Shown here piece by piece: positions 43,974-54,791 of a DNA stretch of 64,000 bases; the first letter of the stretch is position 1; the number at the start of each line of letters is the position of its first letter. The position numbers and the translations under genes are program-made. The notes under the pieces were generated by a model, which was given only the letters and a program-made list of their open reading frames with translations, had not been told where the DNA came from and ran no database searches. The stretch is from contig CM056744.1 of NCBI GenBank assembly GCA_029851415.1, forward strand, positions 115,600,838-115,664,837, in the 5' to 3' direction. The stretch is from Eretmocerus hayati. Lineage: Eukaryota; Arthropoda; Insecta; Hymenoptera; Aphelinidae.

Positions 43974-45740
43974 TGCATGGGACGCGGAAGGCACGGACAT
44001 TACCGATCGATGATTCGATCGATAGCTCGCGCGGACATCTGAGTATTCGAAATATTGGGATGTGTGGTGCATGCGGATTCAGCTCAAGTACTGCGTTTTT
44101 TCACATGGACCGAATCAAATCCTTTGGTATAACTACATTTCAAACATTCCGTGCTCTGATATACCCCAAAAAGGTATATGCCTTGAAAATATGGTGGTTC
44201 ATATTATTGCCACAAAAACAGTGCGGATATACCACCATACTTTTGCCCCATATACCTTTTTGAGGTGTATCCAAAAATCATAGAAATATATCCGCATGAT
44301 CTAAACACGACATGCTTGATATAAATAAAACGTAAATGCGCAACCATGAATCCGTTATGTTTACTATTCTTAACATTTTCATTGCACTTTTTTATCAATC
44401 AAATGTAGCGTTGTACTACCATACTTTGACCTTATACCTCTTTGAGGTGTATCGAAGCTTCACAGACAAACTAAGCCCTGGGATCATATACGTCTACATC
44501 TTTGTGATTTCGACGCGCCATGCTTGAGATGTTGTGTTGGATATACATATACTTCGCAGCGAAGCTGAGGGTTCATCTTCCATACGTTGCAGCTTCCGTT
44601 TCAGTTGATGGGCTACGCAAAGTGATTATATTGCCTGAAAATTTTTTGGCTATTCAATGAAACTGGTTTCAGGGATCCAAATTCCTGCGCATGCGCAAAA
44701 AAGTGTTAGGGACTACTTCTTCTTCTACATCAAATATCAAATTTCCAAGGAATAAAAAAAAGCCTTCTTGAGAAATTAATGTTTTTGTAAATAATATTAG
44801 TAGATATAACTTCTCGTCCTTTACGTGGTACACATGTAATGTGATAATATTTTTGTCTTTTTCGTTCTCTTGACAACTGAAGCCGCCCATAATTTGAGAA
44901 ATCAATTCCACAATATTGATTTTGATAGCTTTTTCCGAGACCTTCCAAATGCCGCTAACTCGATCTCTGTATCTTTTATGTGATTCGAGGAATGTGAATT
45001 TCATTGAAAAGAAGACACAAATTTCGTTGTTGGGGATAATTGAAGAGGATGAATAAAAATGAGCACCCGATACCTGGAAAATTCTCATGGGGTCCAATGG
45101 GTGGTGTAAAGTTTATTATTCGTACCATAGAATCGATTGGAAAAGCCAAGAAAACAATTTGAGACATGGAACTTTTTCCGTAGGTCTCTTTCGCGTGAAA
45201 TTACTCATGTGTCATTCACATGATTCGAAGAATATCAAAATTTGATTCACTCTTCTAACAGTACAATTTCGGTAATTTTTTGGACAATAGATCGAGATGA
45301 TGATTACTGGTTTCAAAGCTAAACCTGATACGGAACTGTCAGAATCGAGTCATACATCTGATATGAAACTGCTGGGTCTAACTTTCATACAAATAATAGA
45401 TATAACTGATCGGCAAAGCATTAGACTGTCGCTATCAAGGGTACAGTCCTACAGGTATGCAAGTACTCATGAAGTTTCACACTCTTGTAGCTAGTCACAA
45501 GTGGTCGCACTTATAAATGCAAAATATAGGTGAACTGTGGTGGCATCCATTGTGCATAATGTAGCCACGATTGTGAGTTTTGTGCTTGGTTTGTGTGTCC
45601 TCTAGTTGCACGCAAATATTCAGCTGGTTGAGCAAACACTCGGTCGGTGGCCCGCACCGCCTCGACTAGATATGGCATGAGCAAACACTTGGAATATGCA
45701 ATACATTTATATTTTTTCCACGTCGCAGAACTGCAGCTTA
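43974..45740. other. Intergenic with short repeats and one unverified frame
   Basis: A unit of ~45 bp (ACCATACTTT ... ATACCT-TTTGAGGTGTATC) occurs twice, at about 44230-44272 and 44415-44456. A minus-strand frame at 44669-45097, with a possible upstream exon starting at 45167 and a CAG|GTATCG junction, encodes ~140 residues without a recognised domain. I leave it uncalled. Confidence 0.3.
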
Positions 45741-45748
45741 GTACACAT

Positions 45749-48164
45749 TAGGGTGACACTTATTTCCCGACCCCCCTGGATCCTTCGCACACATGCGGAT
45801 ATTTCAATTTCAAGATAAAACTAGATCAATAAAATTTTTTCCAGATTTTTAGAGGTAGCCTATATAGTGCACATTTCGACACACATTTTCGATTTTTTTG
45901 CAGTTTTGAGACAATTTTTTACGAAATTCGTCAGCTTTACTTAGCAAGCACTTGCACTCAAAGTAGAATGAAGCAAACCGAGCGGAATAACATTGATTGG
46001 GATGGTCTTAGGAAACTTTCAACGCACGGAGCGGTTACTTTTAGTTGAATTCAAGGGTCAGAACGAGGCCAGAACGGCAGAAATACAGTCCTAAAATCAC
46101 TTTTCATCGCAGTTTTCGAGTTCTCCTGCGCATGCGTGATTTTCTACGGTTTTGATAATATTTTCAATCGATAGTCCGTGCGATTTCCTTTGAAATGATC
46201 ACTGCTGAGAATCAATTCGATGCAATGGGACCGGAGTAGTGAATCATTTTGGATGAGGTGGAGTTCAAGATGAAAATCCGTGCAAATTGGTCGAGATCGC
46301 CTGCGATTCTTTCGATTTTGTCCAGCGTGTTCCTCTGGTGTCCCTGCATCGAATCGACTTTGCAAGGGGGTCATTTTGAAGGAAATTGACGGAGCTATTG
46401 AAGTGAGTAAGCTACGGAGCGGTAAGTTGATGGTGAGTAACAATATAAGGTAAGTGTACCCAACTTGCCCCTGTAGCCAACTTGCCCCCACATGCCGATC
46501 TCGGGGATGGGTACTCCTTCGCCTCCCGGCAATTTTTTTTTACGTTAGTTATGTTGAAATATGAAAAATTAAGTAGCTTGGGTTGACCTCGAATCATTCC
46601 TGCGTTCTACAGAAAATCTACAGTGATTTTTCTATTTCTCGTGATTGCTTAGCTAAGAAAGCACCGAGAAAATTGCCTTCAGTAAAATCGGTGCCAAATT
46701 CCTTGAGTTCAACCAATCTTAACGTACCTTAGCGCATTCGATTCCTTGTTTCGAGACCTTCAAAATTCATTTTCCAAAATTGCAAAATTTGGATATGGAG
46801 CTGTTTTATGTGCAAAACACGGAGACGATTTGTAAACAAAAATGCCAACACCGGAGTGTACCTAACATGCCCTCATATGTTTATCTCGAAAGAGTGTCCA
46901 GAACGACTTTTCTCACTACTCAGAACGTGTTTATCACGTCAAAATGGGTCAGAAATAGTGTTTCGAACCACCGAAAAGCTCCAAATGTGCGTGCATGGCG
47001 ATAAAAACACTTTATCGCTGATTTCCATCATTCATTTCGGAAGAATTCAGACAGTTCGGCTTCAATTGATCCAAATTAGACGTAGTTTAGTGCATTTTGA
47101 AGGTCTTTCAACAAGCTTCAAAATGAGTTGAAGCACGTTGGAAATCGTTGATGTAAACCAAAGTTATTAAGAAAAAGGCTTAATGGGGGCAAGTTGGGTG
47201 CACATTTTTGTAAACTCTCAAAAATCACCTTTTGGGAGAATCAAAACAGTTTGGCTCCAGTTGATCCAAATTGGATGGACTTTCACTCACTTCGAAGGTC
47301 TTGAGACATGCTTTAAAATGAGCTAAAGTACGTTGGAAAATATGGAGATGGGTCAAAGTTATTAGGAAAATGACTTAATGGGGGCAAGTTGGGTAAACTG
47401 ACCTTAGTTACGCACAACAGTTGAAAACACTTTTTTATCCGTTTGAAAACTATCAAATGTTCAATTTTTCATAACTCACCATCAACTTACCACTGCGTAG
47501 CCTACTCACTTCGATAGCTCGGTCAATTTCCTCCAAAATGATCACTTAGTGAAGTCGATTTGACGCAGGGACATTAGAGAAACACGCTGGACAAGATAAA
47601 AAGCATCGCAGGTGATCTCGACCGATTTGCACGGATTTGCACCTTTGACTCCACCTTATTCAAAATCATCCACTGCTCCGGTTCGATTGCATCAAATTGA
47701 CTTGTACCAGTGGTCATCTTGAAGGAAATTCGCACGGACTATCGATTGAAAATATTATCAAAACCGTAGAAAATCACGCATGCGCAGGAGAACTCGAAAA
47801 CTGCGATGAAGAGTGATTTTAGGACTGTATTTCTGCCGTTCTGGCCTCGTTCTGACCCTTGAATTCAACTACAAGTAACCGCTCCGTGCGTTGAAAGTTT
47901 CCTAAGACCATCCCAATCAATGTTATTTCACTCGGTTTGCTTTATTCTACTTGGAGTGCAAGTGCTTGCCAAGTAAAGCTGACGAATACTGTCGAAAAAC
48001 GTCTCAAAACTGCAAGAAAATCGAAAATGTATCCCAAAATGGGCACTATATAGGCTACCCCTAAAAATCTGAAGAAAATTTTATTGATCTAGTTTTATCT
48101 TGAAATTGGTATATCCGTACGTGCGCGAAGGATCCAGGGGGGTCGGGAAATAAGTGTCACCCTA
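45749..48164. mobile_element. Long-inverted-repeat hAT-like foldback element, 2.4 kb, 8-bp TSD
   Basis: The ends TAGGGTGACACTTATTTCCC and its reverse complement continue into inverted arms of about 700 bp (45749-46455 and 47472-48164, roughly 85-90% alike). A perfect 8-bp duplication GTACACAT flanks it (45741-45748 and 48165-48172). The ~1-kb core has no transposase. It contains a ~195-bp unit repeated in tandem (about 47005-47398), each copy ending GGGGGCAAGTTGGGT, and the same motif inverted near 46460-46490. It is a non-autonomous element that would form a very long hairpin when transcribed. Confidence 0.85.
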
Positions 48165-48172
48165 GTACACAT

Positions 48173-48555
48173 ATTTCTCAAAATGTATGCGAGGGTAGTT
48201 GTATGAAATTTGGTTGCCCAAGGATATTACTATCAACGTGTATACTGTAATATTGGACCATTCTGCTTCAGCGGTTTCAACATAATGAGATAGAGGTTAT
48301 TGATATCATAAGAATTACAAAATAATGCAGATTACTCAAGAAGAAGGTTTCGTATTGAATATTAAGATAAAACTAGAAGGAATTTTATCGATTGATCGAG
48401 CTATTCTTCCAACCGACACGTACCGACACCATTCTCAGATTAAGACACAAAGACTCAGTGATTGGCAATGCTAGCTCACGGCTTCTCATAATCATACAGA
48501 ACAGTCGAGTTCTGTTTCAAATTTTCAAATTTCACCTTCAGAAACGAGTGTAATT
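48173..48555. other. Intergenic, nothing recognised
   Basis: Short spacer between the long foldback and the hammerhead element. AT-rich; no feature seen. Confidence 0.35.
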
Positions 48556-48694
48556 AAAAGCTATCTCATGAGTAATTTGGTAGATTTTTCGTCCTTGATG
48601 GTTAATATACAAGTTGATTCTTTTGGTCTCATCGATCTTGAAGGACGGTGGGGAATTAAATAAATTCCCAAAATTTCATAATAGAAATTTTATT

Positions 48695-48734
48695 GCTACG
48701 TTTCGTCCACTAGGTTTCGTGGACCTCATCAGGC
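48695..48734 (-). ncRNA. Hammerhead-type ribozyme (copy 4)
   Basis: Minus-strand CTGATGA, G, stem II GTCCAC/GTGGAC with loop GAAACCTA, GAAAC, GTA triplet and a GC/GC stem I start. Confidence 0.75.
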
Positions 48735-48823
48735 TTCAGGTTTGTTATTCTTTAGATCGTCATGGTATTTTTTGAACGATCTTGTAATAGAGCACAGACA
48801 TAAGGTCTATGCTCTATTCTATT

Positions 48824-48863
48824 GCTACGTTTCGTCCACTAAGTTTTGTGGACCTCATCAGGC
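48824..48863 (-). ncRNA. Hammerhead-type ribozyme (copy 5)
   Basis: Same core and stem II as copy 4, with loop AAAACTTA. It sits internally and adds a third ribozyme to the element. Confidence 0.75.
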
Positions 48864-49055
48864 TTCAGGTTTGTTATATTTAGTTATAATAGAGCAGGTT
48901 TGTTATATTAGTTATAATAGAGCACAGACCTTTGTCTGTGCTCTATTGTACTCATTCTATTAACCTGTATCGACAGGAGCCAGACGTTATGTCTGTGCTC
49001 TATTACAAGATCGTTCAAAAAATATCATGACGATCTAAAATATAACAAACTTGAA

Positions 49056-49095
49056 GCCTGATGAGGTCCACAAAACTTAGTGGACGAAACGTAGC
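49056..49095 (+). ncRNA. Hammerhead-type ribozyme (copy 6)
   Basis: CTGATGA at 49058-49064, stem II GTCCAC/GTGGAC, loop AAAACTTA, GAAAC, then GTA. It is in the opposite orientation to copies 4 and 5. Confidence 0.75.
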
Positions 49096-49196
49096 AATAG
49101 AATTTCCATCATGAAATTTTGGGAATTTATTCAGTTCCCCACCGTCCTTCAAGATCGATGAGACCAAAAGAATCAACTTGTATAAAAGCTATCTCA

Positions 49197-49717
49197 GTTT
49201 CACAGATGAACTTTTTATTATCATTAGAAATGACATATTTTGTTAGTTCCCCAGATAATATTTCAGATCTGGAACAATAATATGAAGAAAATATCATTAT
49301 CAGGTGAATGATGTATCACAGATACAAATTATTTCAGTATACATGAAAGCTAAATGCACAAGACAACTGAGATATACGACTTTATTTTGTAAGAATTTTA
49401 GTGGAATTGTTGATTGAAGAGAACGCATACATCCATGATGAATAGTTCTTGTTGAATGTAGCCCACAAGTAAGAACGGTAAAGAAGATAGGCAGATTTTT
49501 CGGTATACAATAACAACAGAGACAGTTTTTCGTTTTGGTACAATAAATACATGAATAATGAATATTCTACGAATTGAAGTGATTATAGAATACTAATTGA
49601 AAAATTCAGAGTCAACAGTAACGAAATATCACTATGCTATCACTGCTGAACTGATCTACTTTCCTTGTAGTATCATTTGCAGACTGCAAATTTGCGGATT
49701 TTATCTCAATTCTCATT
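49197..49717. other. 3' flank of defensin-like gene B
   Basis: AT-rich, presumably containing that gene's 3' UTR. Nothing else recognised. Confidence 0.35.
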
Positions 49718-52700
49718 CTATAAGTAAGATTCTATGGTAAATCGTCTTCGTAACTCTACACATCTGCAACTACCGTGCTCATCACAGTATCCATGGCCTC
49801 TGTGACCAAATCTTGCTATTCGTACTACACATCGGTTATTGCACTCATCAGGATCTACGATGGCACCCGTCGATGCAACGACGCAGAATTCTACAAAAGA
49901 TTTTGCAGTCAATCACAAAAATACCACCATGTAATATTGATTTACAAGGGGAGGTCCAACCTTGCGGAACACGGTTTTTGATAGAACTCTGGTAATCATC
50001 TCGTTTTTGTGAAAAATGAGGGTATCTCCGAGGGTTTAATCCCTTGGGCCTCCTGTTCCGAGATACAGTCAAAAAGATTAACATTGTTGGTATATCTATA
50101 TATGTGTCTAACATACATTTTTATTTGCTCGGTCCCCGTTCAATCTTTTCTGAGTGAGTATGATGAAATCGTTGTATTATGTTTTTGTACGCTCGTCAAG
50201 CGTACGAATAAAATGCAAGGATTAATTTTTAAATCGCCCATTTAACCATATACATGATTTATGACAAGCGTTGAAATTGTACGCCGCTCAGACGTACAAA
50301 ATCAATGGCCATCGAGTATTGTACGCTTGCCGAACGTACAAACGACGGTGGAGAATTTATAATGTAAAGAGCCCTAATCAATCATAATTGGAAAATTAAA
50401 AAAGTGTACGCTTACCAAGCGTACCAATTTTGACATTCGATTTGCATATATGTAAATGTGTACGCTTTCCGAGAGTACCATTTTCAGCACTGATCGGTAT
50501 CAACATAAGAATGTACGCTTCCTAGGCGTACTAATTTTGGTTCTTGATTCATATCGAGTTATATGGAGCCCAGGGACGAATTGTACGCTTCACAGGCGTA
50601 CACTTCAAACCACAGGGTGTTCCGCGTACGCTCGCCGACAGTACAAATAGTATGTAATGACATAATGGCCATCCGCGGCACCTTTTTTGTACGCCTCGCG
50701 AGCGTACAAACATCCCATCGGATGTAAATTTACGTTCCCCGAGCGTACTTTTAAAGATATTCTAGTAGCATATATAAGTCGCGTCAACGGGCACAGCTCC
50801 AGTAGAATTTTTTCCTTCCAAGTGAAAGCTTGTGACGTTTTTTTTTTACACCCATAGGGAGTGTCCTCCAGAAACTCCCGCGCAGCCTCACATGCGCCGG
50901 CATGTCGAGGCTGGACGAAGCATCGGGAACCGAACGATCGTGCCAAGATCGCTTTGACGAGTAAGCGTGTCGTTTAGTGCATAACAGTGTGGGTCATGAG
51001 AGCGCAAATTAATTCACCCTTTGTGCGAGGCGGAGGCCCTGATATCCCGAGCATAAAAGAATTTGTGTTCAGTGCTTCATCAAAAAACCTATCCTCGATC
51101 CACACCCCTCTTTATATCATCTACCTGGTCCATGACCGCATCCCGGTGCATACGTCATGTCATTTTAACATGAGCCTATATGGACAATGCTAATCTCCAT
51201 AGCTGTATCTCGGGAAAGGAGGCCATGGGATTAAACCCTTGGAGATACCTTCATATCCCACCAAAACAAGATGATTCCCAGAGTTCCATATGGATCCGTG
51301 TTCCGCAAGGTTGGACCTCTCCTTGTTAGTCTTTCGATGTATCATGTTTAGGGCTTCACTCGAGATCGAGAAATTCTCGAATCTCATCGAGCAAAATCGA
51401 GCGAGATCGAGTCCGGGCGTCCGAGAAAACTCGAGATCGCGAGAATGAAATGAGACGAGTACAGCCGAAATGATTCTCGAGTCGAAACGAGATGTAATGT
51501 TTATTGTCGGCCATTCTCGCGAGACTACAGAGTGGAATGGAAAATTCATGACCTAACACGTTAGATTAACTAAATTTCCTGAACTCTGAAGTAAAGTAGT
51601 ACTGATAAAGGCGAGGATAAAGGAGTCACACACTCAGAATAATTCAGGAAGATGATCACATTCCTTTGAATTGTTGACCAATTGTTGAACCCGAGGTTTT
51701 CAAAATGAGACATGACCAAGCTGACGTCAATATGATCATTTTCCATGCTATTATCTTGATTATCTGATGCTGCAACCTGCCAGTATCGGTGAAATACTTG
51801 GTGCGAAAGAGATCTTTGATTTTTTTAGAGAATCTCTCTTCAACTCGGAACCCCAGCTACTAGCATCAAACGATTCTGCTTTGTACCTTGAGTCTACAAT
51901 CAAAGATACACAATCAAACTTGTTGAATTTTATGTAGTGCTCTAAGAGTTTGTCTCTTGCGGCTTGAGGTGCGAGGATGAAACGTTCATAGACAGCATTC
52001 CTGGCAACTTTCCTGTCAAATTTCAAAATACTTTTTTCGAATTTATCCAGGAGCATGTTGAAAGCATTCACAGCGGTCGGCAGCACGACCTTTTTCTCAC
52101 TTGAAATTATGTTCATCACTTGATCGAACCATTCAAGATAGTCCAAAACCTGTTTGATAAGAGACAATTGTTCATCACTTATCTTAAACTGCTCAATATC
52201 AGGGTTTCCACACAACATGTTGAGCGGGATCTTCAATTTGTACAATTTCTCGAGCATGTTGTAGAAGAACGATCAAGACTCGACAGTTTCCGTTCTTACC
52301 GGCGTCAAATAATTCAAATTCACCCATTGAATCAATGCAATTCTTTTTTCTCAAATTTTTCCGAAAAATTCTCGAATCTCGTCGAGCGAGATCGAATTCA
52401 ACTGATTCTGATCTCGAATCGAGATTGAGCTCATACATGCAGTACTCGAAACGAGATGAGAGCGCCTATATTTCTCGGGATTCTCGCTTGAGTGAAGCCC
52501 TAATCATTTTGAGGGTTTGAGATTCAAAATTTGAATTCTCAAACAGTGAAAGGGTGGTTTAGTTTATTTAGAGCCTACAAAATCTTCAGATATAGAGTAA
52601 ATTTATCCACTAGAGATTTGTAAAAGTGTAATCCTTCTTCGCAAAAATGAGACATTACAGGAAAGTTTCCTCACTGTATATTGATTGAGCTGTCGTATGA

Positions 52701-52792
52701 ATTCACGTGGATGTCTAAATCATGACTTGAATGACTCGTGCTTACCTTCGGGTTCTGAGTTTGCTCGTCGGAGAGGCGTCTCGCATCGAGGT
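49718..52792 (-). CDS. Defensin-like CS-alpha-beta peptide gene B (5' exon missing)
   Basis: The supported exons are complement(join(49718..49890, 52746..52792)). The last exon follows CTTTTGTAG and carries C-x13-C-x3-C-x14-C-x5-C-x-C (FCVVAS, ECNNRC, GHGYCDEHGSCRC), with the GYC and CxC pairs typical of arthropod defensins. It ends in an RRRFT-containing tail shared with gene A. The upstream exon is exactly 47 nt, like gene A's second exon, with the same entry and exit phases and a Cys in a similar position (PRCETPL). Its acceptor is CCGATAG and its donor GTAAGC. No signal-peptide exon was found between 52793 and 53660. The 2.86-kb intron is filled by an inverted-repeat element (49945-51325) and a hAT relic (51349-52502). 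Probably a secreted peptide; activity unknown. Confidence 0.6.
49945..51325. mobile_element. Inverted-repeat element with TTA duplication, in gene B intron
   Basis: About 125-bp inverted ends begin CAAGGGGAGGTCCAACCTTG on the left and CAAGGAGAGGTCCAACCTTG read from the right. TTA stands on both sides (49942-49944 and 51326-51328), as for PIF/Harbinger, though the end sequence is not diagnostic. The interior contains the spaced palindrome array (50187-50748) and no transposase. Confidence 0.7.
50187..50748. repeat. Array of ten spaced 19-bp palindromes (GTACGCTYRCCRAGCGTAC)
   Basis: Imperfect palindromes of consensus GTACGCTYRCCRAGCGTAC start at 50187, 50279, 50321, 50406, 50460, 50513, 50583, 50626, 50689 and 50730. 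Intervals of 41-92 bp are filled by unrelated sequence. Each could form a stem of 6-7 bp. Confidence 0.8.
51349..52502 (-). mobile_element. Deleted hAT element in gene B intron, 8-bp TSD
   Basis: The ends TAGGGCTTCACTCGAG and (from the right) TAGGGCTTCACTCAAG are inverted. ATCATGTT (51341-51348) and ATCATTTT (52503-52510) form a 7/8 duplication. CGAGA-rich subterminal repeats occur at both ends. It encloses part of a hAT transposase and is a deletion derivative. Confidence 0.8.
51760..52257 (-). pseudogene. hAT transposase fragment
   Basis: About 165 residues resemble the region of hAT (zinc-finger BED/ricesleeper-like) transposases before the C-terminal dimerisation segment: QVLDYLEWFDQVMNIISSEK, VLPTAVNAFNMLLDKFEKS and RDKLLEHYIKFN. 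The N-terminal DNA-binding and catalytic parts and the usual hATC end are absent. A separate frame (52199-52438) continues upstream after a frameshift. Non-functional. Confidence 0.7.
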
Positions 52793-53660
52793 CTATCGGA
52801 AGATAAAATATTCCTATTTCATTATTGATTCATTATAAGCTGGTGGCTTTGGCCTACTTGAATATTTCTAACGTAATTTTGTTCATCTTTGAGTTCATTT
52901 CAGGATCTGCAGAACAATCCAAGTGAGATGAAAAGCTGTGAGGTTGGTTGAAGCTCACATCAAATCACCAGAAGGAAGATATTCATTGGTGGATAGTTAT
53001 CCCGAATAGAATTTTTCTAATATGCATTGAAGTTGCTTGTCGAGTTCTAAAGCTTGTCATTAGTTCCAATGAATATAAGAAGAGACTCACGAAGCATCCA
53101 AGATATTTGTCAGCGTGGATAAGAAAATCAAACCCGAAGAAATTTTGAAGAGTGCCCCCATGATACGTGATTAATTTTTCCAGGAATCGACACAAATCAC
53201 CACATATCTTGATCAAACTTATAGATAAAACTGTCATATCACATACAATTGAGTTGAAAATTGTCGATTCTGGAAATCACCAAGAAATCATTTGCATAGT
53301 TGAAAGAATTACAATCTTATCGCATGATAATGAAGATTTCGACAGACCAAACTCTAATGAACTCACTGGTGAAGTAAATTTATACCATCCATAAATTCCA
53401 ATACAAAATTCTTGGAAAGCTGTGAATGTCTCTCCAGTCCTCGATCTCAACTTTGTTGACGTGGTACACTGTTTATACTCAATTCAATACTCAAACATAA
53501 AATTTAGAGGATTTTTGTACGTCATTGATTCATTAATTGAAAATCCAATTATAGATCTGAGGGAATCAACATACCTGGGAGTTTATTCAGTCAAATTTAT
53601 CAAATTGTCTAATTAGTATTGTAAGTACATGGGTCAATAAATTATCATCTGCTAAATATT
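52793..53660. other. Spacer between defensin-like genes B and A
   Basis: Searched on the minus strand for a signal-peptide exon of gene B; none is convincing. Plus-strand frames (52948-53148, 53167-53394, 53422-53616) are unrecognised, although a TTTTTCCAG acceptor-like site lies near 53183. Confidence 0.3.
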
Positions 53661-54791
53661 TCATATATGGGAATGTACAGTAAATCGTCTACGTTGTTCT
53701 ACACACAAACATTCACCATCTTCACAGTAACCGTGTCTCCAATTACCATCGAACCCAGATCTAATGGTACACAGTGTGCTACATTCTTCATTGCTCACTA
53801 ATTCATTGTTCGATAGTCTGCAATGCACTGCAAAAATATTCAATCAGTCAATACTTAAATAGATTTCATCAAGAGATAAAAAAAATCAATCGTTCACAAA
53901 GTTTGCTCAAAATTTTGATTGATGTACGACAATATTCCATACTTAAGAATTCATGAAATCCCAGCTTATCACTGTAATGTAAATCTATCGGCGTTGACGG
54001 TACTATCATGGACTGAGCAAATCCAATAATTTTAAACACAATATTCTTTAATTTTTACGATATTTCATCCGCATAGTCATTTCAGGTGTACTGATGATTT
54101 CCACTTGGGTGCGCGTTAATTCATGCGTGAGTCTAATTTACTCTGAATTTTGGAATACCGTTACATAGGTACTTATATTTGGATCTGTCATACCTATCCC
54201 TCTCAAGTATGAGTTGTTTCGTGATCTGCAGAATGGTCTCCTGAAGAAAAAAAAAATTATTTCTCATCATTCATGAATTTGATTATAGTGAAAATCTGTC
54301 ATCAAACTAATAAAATACGAATAAAATACGAACCTATAACTACTAAAATACGTATCAACGAATGAAATAACACTTATCACGCTAAGTTAGGGAGACGATA
54401 AGAAGGATGAGTACTAGTCATGAATGCAAAGGTACTATGAAATTTTGGTTGAGGTTTCATAGAAGTGTTTTATCAAGCTACGCTTTTGTGAATGTGGTTC
54501 TTACAGATCATGAACTGTGCTCTATTCGAAAATTTTTACAGAATATATGTCATTGAGGTTTACTTCGTCTTAGTGAACATTGGAGATGTTTCTTCTTCCT
54601 ATGCTGTTTGCACTAATTGCTCGTGAAAATCAAGGTCAAGATAGAGGAATATCAAATCAGAATTGGAAATTCTGAAATCATCACGATCGTTGTCTTCAGA
54701 TGAAATCATGAAATACTTACAAAGTTTCGACATTATTTGGATTGAGAAGAAGTAGTATGAAGCAAGGAATAATACTAGAAGACAACTTCAT
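53661..54791 (-). CDS. Defensin-like CS-alpha-beta peptide gene A, complete, ~94 aa
   Basis: The model is complement(join(53661..53827, 54194..54240, 54721..54791)), 285 nt. Exon 1 begins at ATG 54791 and encodes a signal peptide (MKLSSSIIPCFILLLL), ending CTTT|GTAAGT in phase 2. Exon 2 is 47 nt (acceptor TTTCTTCAG, donor GTATGA) and ends in phase 1. Exon 3 follows ATTTTTGCAG in the matching phase. Exon 3 contains C-x12-C-x3-C-x14-C-x4-C-x-C (HCRLSNN, ECSTLC, RHGYCEDGECLC) and an RRRFT tail shared with gene B. All junction phases agree and no stop intervenes. A TATA-like AATTTATATTTA lies near 54926-54937. Six-Cys spacing and the signal peptide support a secreted defensin-type peptide. Whether it is antimicrobial, a signal or an effector is unknown. 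Confidence 0.7.

Larger units (their letters stand above)
48569..49183. mobile_element. Hammerhead-bearing inverted-repeat element with 13-bp TSD
   Basis: Arms of ~175 bp (48607-48780 and about 49010-49183) are reverse complements. The direct repeat AAAAGCTATCTCA flanks the unit (48556-48568 and 49184-49196). Three hammerheads are present: one per arm, plus an extra copy near the centre with a duplicated AATAGAGCACAGAC palindrome block. No protein. The architecture (asymmetric left tail, outer hammerheads, long TSD) equals that of 19932-20643, so both belong to one element class. Confidence 0.75.

Noticed and set aside
44669..45167. Possible two-exon gene on the minus strand
   Set aside because: The junction is weak and the translation shows no domain or signal peptide.
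50187..50748. CRISPR array, suggested by spaced palindromic repeats
   Set aside because: Eukaryotic context, spacers of variable length (about 22-73 bp), imperfect repeats and no cas genes; the array sits inside an inverted-repeat transposon.
53167..53394. Plus-strand frame with an upstream acceptor-like site
   Set aside because: No homology recognised and no partner exon; antisense to the defensin-like locus.
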